Below the pieces are notes generated by a model. The model had not been told where the DNA came from and did no database searches. It worked only from the letters and a program-made list of their open reading frames with translations. 64,000 bases of DNA from Saprospiraceae bacterium (GTDB lineage: Bacteria > Bacteroidota > Bacteroidia > Chitinophagales > Saprospiraceae): positions 1 to 64,000 of the forward strand of contig JALHOZ010000002.1 of assembly GCA_022842725.1 (NCBI GenBank), in the 5' to 3' direction. Of the stretch, positions 63,249 to 64,000 are shown piece by piece. How positions within the stretch are numbered: the stretch's first letter is position 1; every line of letters starts with the position of its first letter. Made by a program: the position numbers and the translations under genes.

Positions 63249-64000
63249 TCATTGTAGAAAAAACCTGGATATCCGGAATTTCCATTGATCATAAGGTGTA
63301 TATTTTAATGTATGTTCCAGCCAGGAAAGACTGGTTACCACACCCTTTGCATGTGAAAACGTTTCGAAACTGGATCTACCGTGATATCTACCCATTCCAC
63401 TGGTCTGAATTCCACCAAACGGAACTGCACTATTAGCAAACTGAATCATATTATCATTGATACATCCACTTCCGAATTCAATATTCTGAATCACATAATT
63501 TGTCATTGCGGCATCATCAGAATATATATAACAAGACAAAGGATATCTGTTTCTTCTGACCCTAACAAGCAATTCCTCTTTGTTTTTCCATGTAGCTACA
63601 GGCCAGACCGGTCCGAATATTTCTTCATTCATCACAGGAGCGTCGATATCCTCTACCCTCAGAATCGTCGGTTCAATATATCTTTGCTGTATGTCATACT
63701 TTCCACCGGATATTATCGTTCCCTGGCCTAGGTATGATACAATTTTTTCACATCTTGTCTGATTAATGATGCGTGCAAAAGCAGGAGATTCCGCAGGATT
63801 ATCCCCAAAAGTTACCCGAATTCTTTCTTTCAGTTTTTGAATGACTTCTTCATACACGTCTTCATGAATCAATAAATGGTCAGGTGCAATACAAGTTTGT
63901 CCCGCATTAAAAAACTTTCCCCATACGAGACGGTTGACGGTATGTTGAATATTACAATTTTTATCAATGATGGCAGGATTTTTACCACCAAGCTCAAGGG
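63249..64000 (-). CDS. Aldehyde dehydrogenase, C-terminal part; start lies beyond the window
   Basis: The minus-strand frame enters from the right edge already inside the protein: LELGGKNPAIIDK (with the catalytic Glu), then GKFFNAGQTCIAPDHLLIH with the nucleophilic Cys, IFGPVWPVATWKN, and FGGIQTSGMGRYHGRSSFET. The short C-terminus ending WKFRISRFFLQ fits the ALDH3/YwdH-like group, which oxidises fatty or aromatic aldehydes with NAD(P). The N-terminal ~220 residues are missing because of the window end. Confidence 0.93.
   Translation of the reverse strand, partial: LELGGKNPAIIDKNCNIQHTVNRLVWGKFFNAGQTCIAPDHLLIHEDVYEEVIQKLKERIRVTFGDNPAESPAFARIINQTRCEKIVSYLGQGTIISGGKYDIQQRYIEPTILRVEDIDAPVMNEEIFGPVWPVATWKNKEELLVRVRRNRYPLSCYIYSDDAAMTNYVIQNIEFGSGCINDNMIQFANSAVPFGGIQTSGMGRYHGRSSFETFSHAKGVVTSLSWLEHTLKYTPYDQWKFRISRFFLQ

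Noticed and set aside
1-64000. CRISPR array, tRNA or rRNA genes and insertion sequences
   Set aside because: No regularly spaced repeats, cloverleaf-like or rRNA-like segments, or transposase frames were recognised; a covariance-model scan would be needed to exclude tRNAs fully.

Overview
The window comes from the chromosome of a Bacteroidota bacterium. The signs are a type IX secretion (T9SS) type-B cassette (CHU_C-type C-terminal domain, PorP/SprF, OmpA-family protein), a DUF2723 membrane protein, a RemB/Wzi-like protein, an eukaryote-like IleS2, and many promoters with the Bacteroidota -7 box TAnnTTTG, some with TTTG 19-20 nt upstream. Saprospiria/Saprospirales is my best guess from overall gene content, but it is inference. 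No rRNA, tRNA, insertion sequence, prophage or CRISPR array was recognised. The window cuts a gene at each edge: an M28 peptidase (left) and an aldehyde dehydrogenase (right).

Layout. 1-5 kb: M28 peptidase, then nadC, a small unknown gene and rnr in one direction; nadC is preceded by an unusual chain of four overlapping micro-ORFs. 5-11 kb: phosphopantetheinyl transferase, WD40 protein, dCTP deaminase, ATP-grasp ligase, coaX, a methyltransferase and a lipid-anchored prohibitin-like protein. 11.6-16.2 kb: a tightly coupled six-gene photolyase/cryptochrome cluster (DPRP-type photolyase lacking the cysteines for its FeS cluster, flavin reductase-like protein, TIGR03643 protein, second photolyase-like flavoprotein, 48-residue DUF2256 protein, SDR). 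16.4-25 kb: DUF2723 protein plus rpiB, a methyltransferase, a DUF3052-like protein, the arsenosugar-type pair (CMD-family protein plus ArsS), a DinB pseudogene with one nonsense codon, a Cys/Lys-rich small protein and a Na/Pi symporter. 25-31 kb: CrtZ-like hydroxylase, a GH13 amylase fused to a beta-helix region, radA and a DCC-family protein.

31-34 kb is an AT-rich accessory patch between housekeeping genes. It holds a RelE-like toxin with a Panacea (DUF4065) antitoxin and its palindromic operators, followed by a tandem family of small lipoproteins with an in-frame relic of a deleted copy. 34-43 kb: ileS2 with an altered HIGH motif (GIHH), SMP-30-like lactonase, TonB-dependent receptor and POT peptide transporter. 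43-52 kb: a 2083-residue T9SS type-B cargo protein followed by PorP/SprF and OmpA-family genes. 52-64 kb: metK, fumC, nadE, RemB/Wzi-like protein, two lipoprotein peptidyl-prolyl isomerases, polyphosphate glucokinase-like ROK kinase, outer-membrane beta-barrel protein, a carboxypeptidase-regulatory-like protein and the truncated ALDH.

The features most worth follow-up are the GIHH IleS2 (predicted mupirocin hyper-resistance), the coupled photolyase cluster with cluster-less DPRP, the micro-ORF chain before nadC, and the toxin-antitoxin/lipoprotein-array patch.
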